DNA of 64,000 bases, from assembly GCA_946902985.2 (NCBI GenBank), contig OX336388.2, positions 1,696,971,978-1,697,035,977 on the forward strand, given 5' to 3'. Below the pieces are notes generated by a model. The model searched no databases. It was not told the DNA's origin and was given only the letters and a program-made list of their open reading frames with translations. This document shows, piece after piece, positions 53,825 through 64,000 of the stretch. Numbering within the stretch: the first letter of the stretch is position 1; each line of letters starts with the position of its first letter. Position numbers and translations under genes: made by a program. The stretch is from Meconema thalassinum (Eukaryota; Arthropoda; Insecta; Orthoptera; Tettigoniidae).

Positions 53825-55010
53825 CCTGTAATTTCGATACAAATTATGGCAGGTAACTGTAACTTCGTTACTAATTATGACAAGTAACTGTATTTTCGTT
53901 ACAAATTATGGCAGGTAATTGTAATTTCGATACTAATTATGACAGGTAACAGTAACTTCGATACTAATTATGACAAGTAACAGTAACTTCGATACTTATT
54001 GTGACAAGTAACTGTAACTTCGATACTAATTATGACAGGTAACTGTAACTTCGTTACTAATTATGACAAGGAACTGTAATTTCGATACAAATTATGGCAG
54101 GTAACTGTAACTTCGATACTAATTATGACAGGTAACAGTAACTTCGATACTTATTATGGCAGGTAACAGTACCTTCGATACTAATTATGACAGGAAACTG
54201 TAACGTCGATATTAATTAGGACAAGGAACTGTAATTTCGATACAAATTATGGCAGGTAACTGTAACTTCGATACTAATTATGACAGGTAACAGTAACTTC
54301 GATACTTATTATGACAAGTAACTGTAACTTCGATACTAATTATGACAGGTAACTGTAACTTCGATACTAATTATGACAAGTAACTGTAACTTCGATACTA
54401 ATTATGACAAGTAACTGTAACTTCGATACAAATTATGAGGGGTAACAGTAACTTCGATATTAATTATGACAAGTAACAGTAACTTCGATACTAATTATGA
54501 CAAGTAACTGTAATTTCGATACAAATTTTGGCAGGTAACTGTACCTTCGATACTAATTATGACAGGTAACAGTAACTTCGATACTTATTATGACAAGTAA
54601 CTGTAACTTCGATACTAATTATGACAGGTAACTGTAACGTCGTTACAAATTATGACAAGTAATTGTAATTTCGATACAAATTATGGCAGGTAACTCTAAC
54701 TTCGATACTTATTATGACAGGTAACAGTAACTTCGATACTAATTATGGCAGGTACCTGTAACTTCGATACTCATTATGACAGGTAACAGTAACTTTGATA
54801 CTAATTATGACAAGTAACTGTAACTTCGATACTAATTATGACAGGTAACAAACTTCGTTACTAATTATGACAAGTAACTGTAATTTCGTTACAAATTATG
54901 GCAGGTAATTGTAATTTCGATACTAATTATGACAGGTAACAGTAACTTCGATACTAATTATGACAAGTAACAGTAACTTCGATACTTAATATGACAAGTA
55001 ACTATAACTT
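52843..55010 (+). repeat. Tandem duplication VI, copy 2 (2,168 bp)
   Basis: Abuts copy 1. Shared rare states include GGGAACTG (near 50911 and 53078), AACGTCG, and TTAATATGAC just before each join. The copies part at 55012 (CGATAC rather than CATTAC). Confidence 0.87.
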
Positions 55011-55466
55011 CGATACTAATTATGACAGGTAACTGTAACTTCGTAACTAATTATGACAGGTAACTGTAATTCCGATACAAATTATGGCAGGTAACAGTAC
55101 CTTCGATACTAATTATGACAGGTAACTGTAACTTCGATACTAATTATGACAAGGAACTGTAATTTCGATACAAATTATGGCAGGTAACTGTAACTTCGAT
55201 ACTAATTATGACAGGTAACAGTAACTTTGATACCAATTATGACAAGTAACTATAACTTCGAATCAAATTATGACAGGTAACTGTAACTTCGATACTAATT
55301 ATGACAAGAAACTCTAAGTTCGCTACTAATTATGACAAGTAACAGTAATTTTGATAAAAAATTATGGTAGGTAACTGTAACTTCAATACTAATTATGACA
55401 GGTAACAGTAACTTCGATACTAATTATGACAGGTAACTGTAACTTCGTTACTATTTATGACAAGTC
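53825..55466 (+). repeat. HOR copy 14 (1,642 bp)
   Basis: It repeats the opening of HOR copy 13 at offset 2,168 up to 55010, including the cassette at 54749-54871, then continues with a section not in the previous copy (GTAATTCCGATAC at about 55068, CTTTGATACC at about 55228). In place of the TTCTAATCAAA monomer it has the ancestral-looking CTTCGAATCAAA form. Confidence 0.78.
54749..54871 (+). repeat. KpnI-palindrome cassette, copy 3
   Basis: CAGGTACCTG at 54749-54758 and the 29-bp monomer at 54843-54871, both 2,168 bp from copy 2. Confidence 0.85.
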
Positions 55467-55604
55467 CCTGTAATTTCGATACAAATTATGGCAGGTAACT
55501 GTAACTTTGATACCAATTATGACAGGTAACAGGAACTTCGATACTAATTATGACAGGTAACTGTAACTTCCTTACTAATTATGACAAGTAACTCTAATTT
55601 TGAT

Positions 55605-55614
55605 AAAAAAAAAA
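55605..55614 (+). repeat. A10 tract in a GATAAAA-type monomer
   Basis: Longest of a set of homopolymer variants of the CTCTAATTTTGATAAAA monomer. Others nearby are A9 55731-55739, A8 57346-57353, A9 57472-57480, A9 58004-58012, A8 61635-61642, A8 61761-61768 and A9 62230-62238; elsewhere in the array the related monomer has A5 to A7. These tracts are one of the few places where length changes are not in 31-bp steps. Confidence 0.85.
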
Positions 55615-55929
55615 TGGCAGGTAACTGTAACTTTGATACCAATTATGACAGGTAACAGGAACTTCGATACTAATTATGACAGGTAACTGTAACTTCGTTA
55701 CTAATTATGACAAGTAACTCTAATTTTGATAAAAAAAAATTATGGCAGGTAACTGTAACATCGATACTATTTAATACATGTAACAGTAACTTCGATACTA
55801 ATTATGAAAGGTTACTGTAACATCGTTACTAATTATGTAAAGTAACTGTATCTTCGATACTAATTATGACAAGTAACTGTAACTTCGATATTTATTATGA
55901 CAGGTAACGGTAATTTCGATACAAATTAT

Positions 55930-57670
55930 GACAGGAAACTGTAACGTCGATATTAATTAGGACAAGGAACTGTAATTTCGATACAAATTATGGCAGGTGA
56001 CTGTAACTTCGATACTAATTATGACAGGTAACAGTAACTTCGATACTTATTATGACAAGTAACTGTAACTTCGATACTAATTATGACAGGTAACTGTAAC
56101 TTCGATACTAATTATGACAAGTAACTGTAACTTCGATACTAATTATGACAAGTAACTGTAACTTCGATACAAATTATGAGGGGTAACAGTAACTTCGATA
56201 TTAATTATGACAAGTAACAGTAACTTCGATACTAATTATGACAAGTAACTGTAATTTCGATACAAATTTTGGCAGGTAACTGTACCTTCGATACTAATTA
56301 TGACAGGTAACAGTAACTTCGATACTTATTATGACAAGTAACTGTAACTTCGATACTAATTATGACAGGTAACTGTAACGTCGTTACAAATTATGACAAG
56401 TAACTGTAATTTCGATACAAATTATGGCAGGTAACTCTAACTTCGATACTTATTATGACAGGTAACAGTAACTTCGATACTAATTATGGCAGGTACCTGT
56501 AACTTCGATACTCATAATGACAGGTAACAGTAACTTTGATACTAATTATGACAAGTAACTGTAACTTCGATACTAATTATGACAGGTAACAAACTTCGTT
56601 ACTAATTATGACAAGTAACTGTAATTTCGTTACAAATTATGGCAGGTAATTGTAATTTCGATACTAATTATGACAGGTAACAGTAACTTCGATACTTATT
56701 ATGACAAGTAACAGTAACTTCGATACTTATTATGACAAGTAACTATAACTTCGATACTAATTATGACAGGTAACTGTAAATTCGTAAGTAATTATGACAG
56801 GTAACTGTAATTCCGATACAAATTATGGCAGGTAACAGTACCTTCGATACTAATTATGACAGGTAACTGTAACTTCGATACTAATTATGACAAGGAACTG
56901 TAATTTCGATACAAATTATGGCAGGTAACTGTAACTTCGATACTAATTATGACAGGTAACAGTAACTTTGATACCAATTATGACATGTAACTATAAATTC
57001 GAATCAAATTATGACAGGTAACTGTAACTTCGATACTAATTATGACAAGAAACTCTAAGTTCGTTACTAATTATGACAAGTAACAGTAATTTTGATAAAA
57101 AATTATGGTAGGTAACTGTAACTTCAATACTAATTATGACAGGTAACAGTAACTTCGATACTAATTATGACAGGTAACTGTAACTTCGCTACTATTTATG
57201 ACAAGTCCCTGTAATTTCGATACAAATTATGGCAGGTAACTGTAACTTTGATACCAATTATGACAGGTAACAGGAACTTCGATACTAATTATGACAGGTA
57301 ACTGTAACTTCCTTACTAATTATGACAAGTAACTCTAATTTTGATAAAAAAAATATGGCAGGTAACTGTAACTATGATACCAATTATGACAGGTAACAGG
57401 AACTTCGATACTAATTATGACAGGTAACTGTAACTTCGTTACTAATTATGACAAATAACTCTAATTTTGATAAAAAAAAATTATGGCAGGTAACTGTAAC
57501 ATCGATACTATTTAATACATGTAACAGTAACTTCGATACTAATTATGACAGGTTACTGTAACATCGTTACTAATTATGTAAAGTAACTGTATCTTCGATA
57601 CTAATTATGACAAGTAACTGTAACTTCGATACTTATTATGACAGGTAACTGTAATTTCGATACAAATTAT
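55930..57670 (+). repeat. Tandem duplication VII, copy 2 (1,741 bp)
   Basis: Abuts copy 1. The A-tract monomers inside differ in length from copy 1 (A8 at 57346 against A10 at 55605), while the total offset stays 1,741 because the bases after the tract differ as well. The copies part at 57671 (GACAGGTAACTG rather than GACAGGAAACTG). Confidence 0.85.
56490..56612 (+). repeat. KpnI-palindrome cassette, copy 4
   Basis: CAGGTACCTG at 56490-56499 and the 29-bp monomer at 56584-56612, both 1,741 bp from copy 3. The intervening monomer reads CTCATAATGAC here rather than CTCATTATGAC. Confidence 0.85.
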
Positions 57671-59960
57671 GACAGGTAACTGTAACTTCGATACTAATTA
57701 TGACAGGTAACTGCAACTTCGTTACTAACTATGACAAGTAACTGTAATTTCTATACTAATTATGGCAAGTAACTGTAACTTCGTTACTAATTATGACAAG
57801 TAACTGTAATTTCTATACAAATTATGACAGGTTACTGTAACTTCGTAACTAATTATGACAAGTAACTCTAATTTTGATTAAAAATTATGGCAGGTAACTG
57901 TAACTTTGATACCAATTATGACAGGTGACAGGAACATCGATACTAATTATGACAGGTAACTGTAACTTCGTTACTAATTATGACAAGTAACTCTAATTTT
58001 GATAAAAAAAAATATGGCAGGTAACTGTAACATCGATACTATTTAATACATGTAACAGTAACTTCGATACTAATTATGACAGGTTACTGTAACATCGTTA
58101 CTAATTATGTAAAGTAACTGTATCTTCGATACTAATTATGACAAGTAACTGTAACTTCGATACTAATTATGACAGGTAACAGTAACTTCGGTACTAATTA
58201 TGACTAGTTACTATAACGTCGATACAAATTATGACAGGTAACAGTAACTTCGATACTAATTATGACAATAAACTCTAACTTCGTTACTAATTATGACAAG
58301 TAACAGTAAATTTGATAAAAAATTATGGTAGGTAACTGTAACTTCAATACGTATTATGACAGGTAACAGTAACTTCTATACTAATTATGACAGGTAATTG
58401 TAACTTCTTTACTAATTATGACAAGTAACTTTAATTTCGATATTAATTATGGCAGGTAACTGTAACTTCGTTACTAATTATGACAAGTCCCTGTAATTTC
58501 GATACAAATTATGGCAGGCAACTGTAACTTCGATACTAATTATGTCAGGTAACAGTAACTTCGATACTAATTAATACAGGTAAGAGTAACTTCGATATTT
58601 ATTATGACAGGTTACTGTAACATCGTTACTAATTATGACAAGTAACTGTAACTTCGATACTTATTATGACAGGTAACTGTAACTTCATTACTAATTATGA
58701 CAAGAAACTGTAACTTCGATACTAATTATGACAGGTAACAGTAACGTCGATATTAATTATGACAAGTAACAGTAACTTCGATACTAATTATGACAAGTAA
58801 CTGTAACTTCGATACTCATTATGACAGGTAACTGTAACTTCGTTACTAATTACGGCAAGTAACTGTAATTTCGATACAAATTATGGCAGGTAACTGTAAC
58901 TTCGATACTAATTATGACAGGTAACAGTAACTTCGATACTAATTATGACAGGTAACTGCAACTTCGTTACTAACTATGACAAGTAACTGTAATTTCTATA
59001 CTAATTATGGCAAGTAACTGTAACTTCGTTACTAATTATGACAAGTAACTGTAATTTCGATACAAATTATGGCAGGTAACTGTAATTTCGATACTAATTA
59101 TGACAGGTAACAGTAACTTCGATACTAATTATGACAAGTATCAGTAACTTCGTTACTAATTATGACAAGTAACTGTAATTTCGATACAAATTATGGCAGG
59201 TAACTGTAACTTCGATACTAATTATGACAGGTAACAGTAACTTCGATACTAATTATGACAGAAAACAGTAACTTCGATACTAATTATGACTGGTAACAGT
59301 AACTTCGATAATAATTAAGGCAGGTAACTGTATATTCGATACTAATTATGACAGTTAACTGTAACTTCGTTACTAATTATGACAAGTAACTGTAACTTCG
59401 ATACAAATTATGGCAGGTAACTGTAACTTCGATACTAATTATGACAGGTAACAGTAACTTCGATACTAATTATGACAAGTAACTGTAACTTCGATACTAA
59501 TTATGACAGCTAACTGTAACTTCGTTACTAATTATGACAAGTAACTGTAATTTCGATACAAATTATGGCAGGTAATTATAATTTCGATAATAATTATGAC
59601 AGGTAACAGTAACTTCGATACTAATTATGACAAGTAACAGTAACTTCGATACTTATTATGACAAGTAACTGTAACTTTAATGCTAATTATGACAGGTAAC
59701 TGTAACTTCGTTACTAATTATGACAAGTAATTGTAATTTCGATACAAATTTTGGCAGGTAACTGTAACTTCGATATTAATTATGACAGGTAACAGAAACT
59801 TCGATACTAATTATGACAAGTAACTGTAACTTCGATACTAATTATGACAGGTAACTGTAACTTCGTTACTAATTATGACAAGTAACTGTAATTTCGATAC
59901 AAATTATGGAAGGTAACTGTAACTTCGATACTAATTATGACAGGTAACAGTAACTTCGAT
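57290..59960 (+). repeat. Duplication VIII, copy 1 (approximate ends)
   Basis: Matches 61.58-64.0 kb with offsets 4,289 (57343 to 61632), 4,226 (57711 to 61937), 4,071 (58956 to 63027; also TATATTCG 59331 to 63402) and 4,040 (59905 to 63945). Offset steps of 155 and 31 bp are five and one monomers; the 63-bp step is two monomers plus a 1-bp A-tract change. Confidence 0.8.
59384..59879 (+). repeat. Type region for the A-B-C-D-E pentamer (155-bp unit)
   Basis: Monomers fall into recurrent subtypes in fixed order. A: AAGTAACTGTAATTT start with GATACAAATTATGGC end. B: the consensus. C: GTAACAGTAAC instead of GTAACTGTAAC. D: starts AAG rather than AGG. E: CGTTAC in place of CGATAC. Here 59384-59538 reads A-B-C-D-E (its A has AACTTC rather than AATTTC, its E starts AGC); 59539-59724 reads A-B-C-D-D'-E (186 bp); 59725-59879 reads A-B-C-D-E again (155 bp). 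The same order, with losses and additions, is visible elsewhere in the array, so the pentamer is probably the older repeat unit from which the kilobase HORs were built. Confidence 0.9.
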
Positions 59961-61579
59961 ACTAATTATGACAAGTAACTATAACTTCGATACAAATTAT
60001 GACAAGTAAATGTAACTTCGATACTAATTATGACAATAAACTCTAACTTCGTTACTAAATATGATAAGTAACAGTAATTTTGATAAAAAATTATGGTAGG
60101 TAACTGTAACTTCAATACTAATTATGACAGGTAACAGTAACTTCGATACTAATTATGACAGGTAACTGTAACTTCGTTACTAATTATGACAAGTTACTTT
60201 AATTTCGATACTAATTAAGGCATGTAACTGTAACTTCGTTACTAATTATGACAAGTCCCTATAATTTCGATACAAATTATGGCAGGTAACTGTTACTTCG
60301 ATACTAATTATGTCAGGTAACAGTAACTTCGATACTAATTATGACAGGAAACTGTAACTTCGTTACTAATTATGACAAGTAGCTGTAATTTCGATACAAA
60401 TTATGACAGGTAACTGTATCTTCGTTACTAATTATGAAAAGTAACTGTAATTTCGATACAAATTATGGCAGGTAACAGTACCTTCGATACTAATTATGAC
60501 AGGTAACTGTAATTTGATACTAATTATGACAAGGAACTGTAATTTCGATACAAATTATGGCAGGTAACTGTAACTTTGATACTAATTATGACAGGTAACA
60601 GTAACTTCGATACTAATTAAGACAAGTAACTGTAACTTCGTTACTAATTATGACAAGTAACTCTAATTTTGATAAAAAATTATGGCAGGTAACTGTAACT
60701 TCGATACTAATTAATACAGGTAACAGTAACTTCGATACTAATTATGACAGGTTACTGTAACATCGTTACTAATTATGTCAAGTAACTGTAACTTCGATAA
60801 TAATTATGACAAGTACCTGTAACTTCGATACTTATTATGACAGGTAACTGTAACTTCATTACTAATTATGACAAGAAACTGTAACTTCGATACTAATTAT
60901 GACAAGTAACTGTAATTTCGATACAAATTTTGGAAGGTAACTGTAACTTCGATACTAATTATGACAGGTATCAGTAACTTCGATACTAATTATGACAATT
61001 AACTGTAACTTCGATTGTAATTTTGACAGGTTACTGTAACTTCGTTACTAATTATGACAAGTAGCTGTAATTTCGATACAAATTATGACAGGTAACTGTA
61101 TCTTCGTTACTAATTATGACAAGTAACTGTAATTTCGATACAAATTTTGGCAGGTAACTGTAACTTCGATACTGATTATGACACGTAACAGTAACATCGA
61201 TACTAATTATGACAGGAAACTGTAACTTCGTTACTAATTATGACAAGTAACTGTAATTTCGATACAAATTATGACAGGTAACTGTAACTTCGTAACTAAT
61301 TATGACAAGTAACTGTAATTCCGAAACAAATTATGGCAGGTAACAGTACCTTCGATACTAATTATGACATTAACTGTAACTTCGATACTTATTATGACAA
61401 GGAACTGTAATTTCGATACAAATTATGGCAGGTAACTGTAACATCGATACTAATTATGACAAGGAACTGTAATTTCGATACAAATTATGGCAGGTAACTG
61501 TAACATCGATACTAATTATGACAGGTAACAGTAACTTCGATACTAATTATGACAAGTAACTATAACTTCGATACTAATT

Positions 61580-64000
61580 ATGACAGGTAACTGTAACTTC
61601 GTTACTAATTATGACAAGTAACTCTAATTTTGATAAAAAAAATATGGCAGGTAACTGTAACTTTGATACCAATTATGACAGGTAACAGGAACTTCGATAC
61701 TAATTATGACAGGTAACTGTAACTTCGTTACTAATTATGACAAGTAACTCTAATTTTGATAAAAAAAATTATGGCAGGTAACTGTAACATCGATACTATT
61801 TAATACATGTAACAGTAACTTCGATACTAATTATGACAAGTAACTGTAACTTCGATACTTATTATGACAGGTAACTGTAATTTCGATACAAATTATGACA
61901 GGTAACTGTAACTTCGATACTAATTATGACAGGTAACTGCAACTTCGTTACTTACTATGACAAGTAACTGTAATTTCTATACTAATTATGGCAAGTAACT
62001 GTAACTTCATTACTAATTATGACAAGTAACTGTAATTTCGATACAAATTATGACAGGTAACTGTAACTTCGTAACTAATTATGACAAGTAACTCTAATTT
62101 TGATTAAAAATTATGGCAGGTAACTGTAACTTTGATACCAATTATGACAGGTGACAGGAACTTCGATACTAATTATGACAGGTAACTGTAACTTCGTTAC
62201 TAATTATGACAAGTAACTCTAATTTTGATAAAAAAAAATATGGCAGGTAACTGTAACATCGATACTATTTAATACATGTAACAGTAACTTCGATACTAAT
62301 TATGACAGGTTACTGTAACATCGTTACTAATTATGTAAAGTAACTGTATCTTCGATACTAATTATGACAAGTAACTGTAACTTCGATACTAATTATGACA
62401 GGTAACAGTAACTTCGGTACTAATTATGACAAGTTACTATAACGTCGATACAAATTATGACAGGTAACAGTAACTTCGATACTAATTATGACAAGAAACT
62501 CTAACTTCGTTACTAATTATGACAAGTAACAGTAAATTTGATAAAAAATTATGGTAGGTAACTGTAACTTCAATACGTATTATGACAGGTAACAGTAACT
62601 TCGATACTAATTAATACAGGTAAGAGTAACTTCGATATTTATTATGACAGGTTACTGTAACATCGTTACTAATTATGTCAAGTAACTGTAACTTCGATAC
62701 TAATTATGACAAGTAACTGTAACTTCGATACTTATTATGACAGGTAACTGTAACTTCATTACTAATTATGACAAGAAACTGTAACTTCGATACTAATTAT
62801 GACAGGTAACAGTAACGTCGATATTAATTATGACAAGTAACAGTAACTTCGATACTAATTATGACAAGTAACTGTAACTTCGATACTAATTATGACAGGT
62901 AACTGTAACTTCGTTACTAATTACGGCAAGTAACTGTAATTTCGATACAAATTATGGCAGGTAACTGTAACTTCGATACTAATTATGACAGGTAACAGTA
63001 ACTTCGATACTAATTATGACAGGTAACTGCAACTTCGTTACTAACTATGACAAGTAACTGTAATTTCTATACTAATTATGGCAAGTAACTGTAACTTCGT
63101 TACTAATTATGACAAGTAACTGTAATTTCGATACAAATTATGGCAGGTAACTGTAATTTCGATACTAATTATGACAGGTAACAGTAACTTCGATACTAAT
63201 TATGACAAGTATCAGTAACTTCGTTACTAATTATGACAAGTAACTGTAATTTCGATACAAATTATGGCAGGTAACTGTAACTTCGATACTAATTATGACA
63301 GGTAACAGTAACTTAGATACTAATTATGACAGAAAACAGTAACTTCGATACTAATTATGACTGGTAACAGTAACTTCGATAATAATTAAGGCAGGTAACT
63401 GTATATTCGATACTAATTATGACAGTTAACTGTAACTTCGTTACTAATTATGACAAGTAACTGTAACTTCGATACAAATTATGGCAGGTAACTATAACTT
63501 CGATACTAATTATGACAGGTAACAGTAACTTCGATACTAATTATGACAAGTAACTGTAACTTCGATACTAATTATGACAGCTAACTGTAACTTCGTTACT
63601 AATTATGACAAGTAACTGTAATTTCGATACAAATTATGGCAGGTAATTATAATTTCGATAATAATTATGACAGGTAACAGTAACTTCGATACTAATTATG
63701 ACAAGTAACAGTAACTTCGATACTAATTATGACAAGTAACTGTAACTTTAATGCTAATTATGACAGGTAACTGTAACTTCGTTACTAATTATGACAAGTA
63801 ACTGTAATTTCGATACAAATTTTGGCAGGTAACTGTAACTTCGATACTAATTATGACAAGTAACTGTAACTTCGATACTAATTATGACAGGTAACTGTAA
63901 CTTCGTTACTAATTATGACAAGTAACTGTAATTTCGATACAAATTATGGAAGGTAACTGTAACTTCGATACTAATTATGACAGGTAACAGTAACTTCGAT
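61580..64000 (+). repeat. Duplication VIII, copy 2, cut by the window edge
   Basis: Second copy of about 57.29-59.96 kb, with net monomer losses near 61.82, 62.6 and 63.84 kb. The true end lies outside the window. Confidence 0.8.

Larger units (their letters stand above)
54189..55929 (+). repeat. Tandem duplication VII, copy 1 (1,741 bp)
   Basis: GACAGGAAACTG at 54189 followed by AACGTCGATATTAATTAGG recurs at 55930. Landmark 55467 recurs at 57208, TCCGAT 55071 at 56812, and the KpnI palindrome 54749 at 56490. It overlaps the right half of duplication VI, so VII came after VI. Confidence 0.87.
55467..57207 (+). repeat. HOR copy 15 (1,741 bp)
   Basis: After the landmark come two A-tract monomers (A10 at 55605-55614, A9 at 55731-55739), then at 55930 a jump back to the equivalent of 54189. 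The block length equals the 1,741-bp tandem-duplication offset. The KpnI-palindrome cassette recurs at 56490-56612. Confidence 0.8.
1..64000 (+). repeat. 31-bp satellite array filling the whole window
   Basis: Every line of the window is a head-to-tail repeat of a 31-bp monomer that starts AGGTAACTGTAAC and ends TAATTATGAC; an exact consensus copy is 59415-59445. About 2,060 copies fit in the window. All copies have the same orientation and I saw no inversion and no unique insert. The consensus has 10 G/C of 31 (32%) and one CpG (TTCGA). Consensus forward-strand stops (TAA at monomer positions 4, 10 and 22, TGA at 28) share one phase; since 31 = 1 mod 3, each frame is closed at least every third monomer, and the reverse strand has TAA and TAG in two phases. 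No long ORF is possible, and there is no gene-bearing interval anywhere. Both ends are cut mid-monomer, so the array is longer than 64 kb. The biological role (centromere, heterochromatin or other) cannot be read from the sequence. Confidence 0.98.
57208..64000 (+). repeat. Right-hand block, pentamer-rich, runs past the window edge
   Basis: No further landmark of the CTATTTATGACAAGTCCC type was found; related markers are at 58490 and 60258. A-tract monomers occur in the first part and again at 61.6-62.2 kb. The A-B-C-D-E order is clearest here. Monomers with TAACTGCAACTTC (58956, 63027; also 57711, 61937) and TGTATATTCG (near 59330 and 63400) mark a ~4.1-kb duplication. The block ends mid-monomer at the window edge. 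Confidence 0.8.

Noticed and set aside
57700..57760. Intron signals (TACTAAC branch-like motif near GTAAGT-like sites)
   Set aside because: TACTAAC is a one-base variant of the TACTAATT found in most monomers, and no exon or coding potential lies nearby.
1..64000. CRISPR array (repeat unit near 31 bp)
   Set aside because: CRISPR repeats are separated by unique spacers. Here 31-bp units abut directly, with no spacers, no leader and no cas genes, over 64 kb.
1..64000. Protein-coding repeats or long ORFs
   Set aside because: Consensus stop codons fall in a single phase per monomer and the phase shifts by one base per monomer, closing every forward frame within about three monomers; the reverse strand also has TAA and TAG in each consensus monomer.
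1..64000. Plasmid iterons or a bacterial origin
   Set aside because: Iteron arrays are short, beside a rep gene. Thousands of tandem units with HOR structure and no genes do not fit a replicon origin.
1..64000. CENP-B box (many monomers contain CTTCGTT)
   Set aside because: Only the first bases agree. The downstream A and CGGG core positions of the box are absent; the ACGGGT-like variants (near 8712, 29500) are not at the required distance from TTCG.
1..64000. Telomeric repeat
   Set aside because: No TTAGGG-, TTAGG- or TTTAGGG-type runs; the 31-bp unit does not resemble known telomere repeats.

Overview
The whole 64 kb window is one uninterrupted, AT-rich tandem satellite array. I found no gene, RNA gene, transposon, CRISPR array or unique sequence. 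The basic unit is 31 bp (about 32% G+C, roughly 2,060 copies), always head to tail in the same orientation, and both window edges cut through a monomer, so the array continues on both sides. Uninterrupted satellite DNA of this length, organised in higher-order repeats, points to a eukaryote (centromeric, pericentromeric, subtelomeric or other heterochromatin). I cannot name the species: nothing outside the satellite is present.

The array is hierarchical. Level 1 is the 31-bp monomer. Level 2 is a pentamer of five diagnostic subtypes, A-B-C-D-E (155 bp, sometimes a 186-bp hexamer), clearest at 59.38-59.88 kb. Level 3 is a set of sub-blocks of about 43, 30 and 38 monomers, each closed by a marker monomer starting AAGTCCC. 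Level 4 is a higher-order repeat (HOR) of about 111 monomers (3,444 bp in its first copy). Level 5 is large tandem duplications of HOR groups, found by constant offsets between shared rare variants: about 8.3-8.8 kb, 6,978, 7,727, 2,887, 10,614 (= 7,727 + 2,887), about 8.6-9.0 kb, 2,168, 1,741 and about 4.0-4.3 kb.

Layout. 1-12.2 kb: three HOR copies, the third enlarged. 12.7-26.5 kb: a tandem duplication (12745-19536, 19537-26514). 25.3-43.6 kb: a 7,727-bp unit followed by its second copy, enlarged to 10,614 bp by an internal 2,887-bp duplication. 43.6-52.8 kb: a further ~9 kb copy of the preceding block. 50.7-57.7 kb: shorter tandem duplications (2,168 then 1,741 bp) carrying a rare KpnI-palindrome monomer. 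57.3-64 kb: the cleanest pentamer order, a ~4.1 kb duplication, and monomers with variable A-tracts.

Almost all length differences between copies are whole multiples of 31 bp, as expected from in-register unequal exchange or slippage. Forward-strand stop codons of the consensus monomer all fall in one phase, and because 31 is not a multiple of 3 the phase rotates each monomer, closing all frames every three monomers. The array is therefore non-coding. Coordinates and offsets were counted by eye. Exact offsets rest on shared variants; boundaries marked approximate are uncertain by one or more monomers.
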